Part shown: in pieces, positions 60,901 through 64,000 of the stretch
Position numbering within the stretch: position 1 is the stretch's first letter
How the letters are laid out: each line of letters starts with the position of its first letter
Source of the DNA: Camarhynchus parvulus
Taxonomy: Eukaryota > Chordata > Aves > Passeriformes > Thraupidae
Direction: 5' to 3'
NCBI RefSeq assembly: GCF_901933205.1
Contig: NC_044573.1
Coordinates: forward strand, 33,576,993 to 33,640,992
DNA length: 64,000 nucleotides
Notes under the pieces: model-generated
Databases searched by the model: none
The model's input: only the letters and a program-made list of their open reading frames with translations
Told to the model about the DNA's origin: nothing
Translations under genes and position numbers: made by a program

Positions 60901-63696
60901 AACTGGGCCCTAGGTGCTCAGATGGCAAGAGTGTAGGGTGCAGGGAAAGAATAAAAGGTGCTCAAATTCAAGTGGCAATCTCCTGGAAGTATCCTTGGAA
61001 AGTATCCCAAGCACTTATTTCTTAAGTCCTTTCATGCACATTGTGTCACTTTGGAGGAGTCTCTGGGTCAAATAATATATACAGTTAATTCCTTACTAAA
61101 TTTTATCCTCTGTGAACATCATTGCCATTTTCAGCATTGATCTGATTTTATCTTTTGTAAGAGCCCAGCTGGTTTCAGTACGCAGTTGGCTTACAGAAAC
61201 CCATTCAACATTTTAGCCATTTACTTTAACTATCAAAGAGGCATGATTGCTACCTGCAGGAGACAGAGGGAAAGGAGAGGAGTGGAATGAAGAGAATATG
61301 TGAATATAAAACTCATCTGTCTGCATATGAAACCAATGCTGTCCTAAGGATAAAACAAAAGCCTTCTTCCTCAATCAGGCATCCAGTCTTGTGGAATGAA
61401 TGCTTCCTCTGAATATCTTTCTAATTCAATCTCTATCATTTTCATACCTGCACTGCAGCTAAGATTTTAGTAACCAGCTGCCAAAGAAAAATGTAGAGGC
61501 GTTGCAATATGTTTTTGGAATCTGGAATAGGTTTCAGGCTGTCACTGGCTCAATTTCAGGCTTTTTGACAAGCTATAATCTGTCCTTCTTGGAACAATTG
61601 ACAATTTTGCAGGCAGAAGCTGTGCAAATAGCCCGAAAAATGGGCAGCTCTTATTTTTAAAATATTAATAAGAATAACAAAAAAAACCCTAAAAGTTGCA
61701 GGTGTTCTTATTTTGGGTGCTGTTTTTCAAATTAGTGAATGTACTTTTTGTAATTCCACCTGGTGGTACAATTCTAAGTAAAGACTGTAAAACTGTGACT
61801 AGTTTAGCATTTGTTAAGAGAGGAACATATGCCATTTATCCTATGGGAATGTACCATGAGCTGATATGCCAGATGACACAAAGAAAAGAATACAATTAGA
61901 TATCATATTAACTGTCACAGTGCAGTCGTAACATCTAGGAACTTTGGTAATAATAAAAGGTGCTACTGCACGGGAATTTGACATTGAGACTAGAAGGTCC
62001 TCATCTTGATACTTTTTGCATTTTTCATCACTGTGACCTGAAAAATGACCTGAAAATTTCTCACTGATTTGACATGTTTTTTTCTTTTAAAATATATAGT
62101 GTTCAAATTTTCTTTCAAAAAGTTCTGATTTTTTTTTTTGCAGTTGAAATCTTGCCTGGTTTACCTGGTTCTAGTGTGGTTCTTGCAACTCTGAGTGCAT
62201 GTGTTGGTGTGTCTGTCGCTGATGGGCTTTGTTGCCACAGCAGCCCCACTCCCAGCCTTGCTTAGATGGAAGTCATTGGGTGTACCTGAAGTACAGATGT
62301 GCCCTCAGCTTTCTTCTGCTTCAGCACTTCAAGTGTGCCTTTCCTTAATATGTCCTAAAAGAGTTGATAATTTCTGCAGTGATTTTGTATGGGAATGTAC
62401 ACCATCCTGTGTCCCCAAGCAAGCCACGGTATTGTGAACAACACATAAGGATGTTGTACCCAGAGATGAATTTTATCCCGTTAAGACCCAGATGTAACTG
62501 AGAGATTCAATGATGCATGAGGTTTTCACAGGCTGCTAGCATACAATTGAATTTTATCTGCATTGACTACTGTGCAAACATCCCCAAATCCAAACCTAAT
62601 GACTGTGGCAGGTATTAACCTCTATCAATACTGTACATGACACCTTGGCATCCTCTGTGTTTACAGTTTGCAGTGAGTGCTTCATTAAGATTTCTCTGTG
62701 TGCTTGCCATTGCTGCAACACTGCAGGGACGGATTAGAATAATATGAAATGTGTCTAAATCTCATTTAGGAATTAAAACAGTGAGCACAAAATCGCTACT
62801 TTCAGGTGGGAGAAAATAGGATTTCAAAGGAATTATAGAAAGTTTAACATACCTGTTCTTCTGTTGCTTCAATTCAATACCAGGTGTTTCTGTATGTAAT
62901 GATGATGGGAAAGCAGTTGCTACCTACTCTTGAGCAACTGGAAAATTGGGGTTTTTTTTCCTCTCATACTCATTTACTCTGAAGTAACATCACTTATTTG
63001 GCTTACTTTTACTCCATAGCATTCAAAATCAGATATATTTCTTTCTGTTTTTATTTTTTAATTTGATTTATTTAAGGAAGGTCTTAAGGTGCATGTGCTT
63101 CTCTGTGTCCTCAGACTGTGTATTATTCTTGGCAGAATTTTAAAAGCTGACCAAAGCACCTATTTTCATTGTTTCAAGCTTAAAGTCACCAAAGTATTTT
63201 TTAGCACCTTCATATCACTTAAAGCTCAATAAATTTTTAAAACTATCATTTTTATTTGAATATGTGGAGAAGACAATGCAAAAATGGAAATATCCTGTCA
63301 TTACAATTTCGCTGAAGCTCCATGTCATTGTTATTTAGCTAATTACATGATGCATAATACCATGCATCAGGTGAGATGCAGGAACTGATCTGCTGGAGGC
63401 ATGAAGGACAGGATGTGCTGGTTGAATGGGTGAGAGAAGCTCTGAAGTTGCACTCAAGTTGCTGTTCCATCTTGTTACTGAAGTAAGGACTTAACGTACT
63501 TAGATAAGGCAATTTTTCTAGACCATAGTCACCCTGTCTGAAAGGTAAAAAGAAACTGCTAGAACAACCTCCTTCTGTTTTGGAATAACAGAAGGTATTA
63601 CCTGCACAACCCCCTGCTTTCTTCATAATCTTTGGCCATCATGACTACAAAGACACTGCTGTCACAGATGTTGAAAGGTTTTTAGGCACCTGTCTC

Positions 63697-63734
63697 CTGA
63701 ATGGTTAGGATTGCTCTGAATGGTTAGGATTGCT
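63697..63734. repeat. Perfect 19-bp tandem duplication
   Basis: CTGAATGGTTAGGATTGCT occurs twice with no spacer and no mismatch, so the duplication is probably recent. It may be polymorphic in length. Confidence 0.9.
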
Positions 63735-64000
63735 CAGATGACTAGGATATCACATTTCTGAAGTGCTCAAGTGGCATGGCATTTTGGCAAGTCCTGGTTT
63801 TCCTATTATTTCTATGAAAGCTTGCTGCTGCTACCGATTTGAAGTGGCTCAAGTGTCATCTCTGGGAAAACAACAAACAAAACCAGACAAAACTTCAGGA
63901 TACTTGAGACCCTTTGTCTGTCATCAGGTCTGAGAGACTTGAATATATGGATCTGTGTGTGACAAGCATATTGAGATATGCACATATATTGAAAAAGGGC

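Larger units (their letters stand above)
56785..64000. other. Non-coding DNA to the window end
   Basis: No supported gene. The part at 57050-57440 is richer in G, C and CpG than its surroundings. A T10(GT)5 simple repeat lies at 57941-57960 and a 19-bp tandem duplication at 63697-63734. Open frames up to 102 codons (57055-57363) show no recognised family. Confidence 0.5.

Noticed and set aside
1..64000. tRNA, rRNA, CRISPR arrays, bacterial operons
   Set aside because: No cloverleaf with A and B boxes, no rRNA motifs, no regularly spaced direct repeats, and no long prokaryote-type ORFs were seen on reading both strands.

Overview
The window looks like nuclear DNA from a bird. The basis is its mobile-element content. 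There are CR1 LINE 3' ends finishing in the ATTCTRTG-type octamer, older CR1/L3-like remnants, and two families of retrovirus-type solo LTR. The base composition is AT-rich and visibly poor in CpG, with frequent homopolymer runs, and nothing resembles bacterial operon structure. A songbird is possible, but the sequence alone does not fix the order or species.

Layout. Positions 1-9.7 kb are AT-rich non-coding DNA with simple repeats. An ancient CR1/L3-like LINE 3' end lies at about 9.76-10.5 kb on +. A solo LTR of family A follows at 10.80-11.12 kb and a second copy lies at 24.28-24.60 kb; each has a near-perfect 6-bp target-site repeat. A short CR1 tail sits at 13.56-13.66 kb. Two copies of a longer LTR-like repeat, family B, probably on the minus strand, lie at 26.37-27.12 and 36.64-37.59 kb. 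A 107-codon open stretch of unknown identity, perhaps an exon, is at 28.26-28.58 kb. The largest LINE is a dead CR1 at 30.92-32.14 kb. Two minus-strand ancient CR1/L3 remnants lie at 42.35-42.69 and 43.35-43.43 kb. The best protein-coding candidate is a terminal exon at 45.28-45.47 kb. A second CR1 3' end is at 47.92-48.63 kb, a MIR-like SINE core at 53.65-53.76 kb, and a minus-strand CR1 tail at 56.65-56.78 kb.

No complete gene, tRNA, rRNA or CRISPR array was found, and no new multi-gene system is visible. Most open reading frames here are short chance frames in AT-rich DNA or lie inside LINE copies. If the 45.3 kb exon is real, much of the left two thirds of the window may be intron of a + strand gene, with the rest its 3' UTR and intergenic DNA. 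That is inference. Identification of repeat families comes from remembered consensus features, not a database search.
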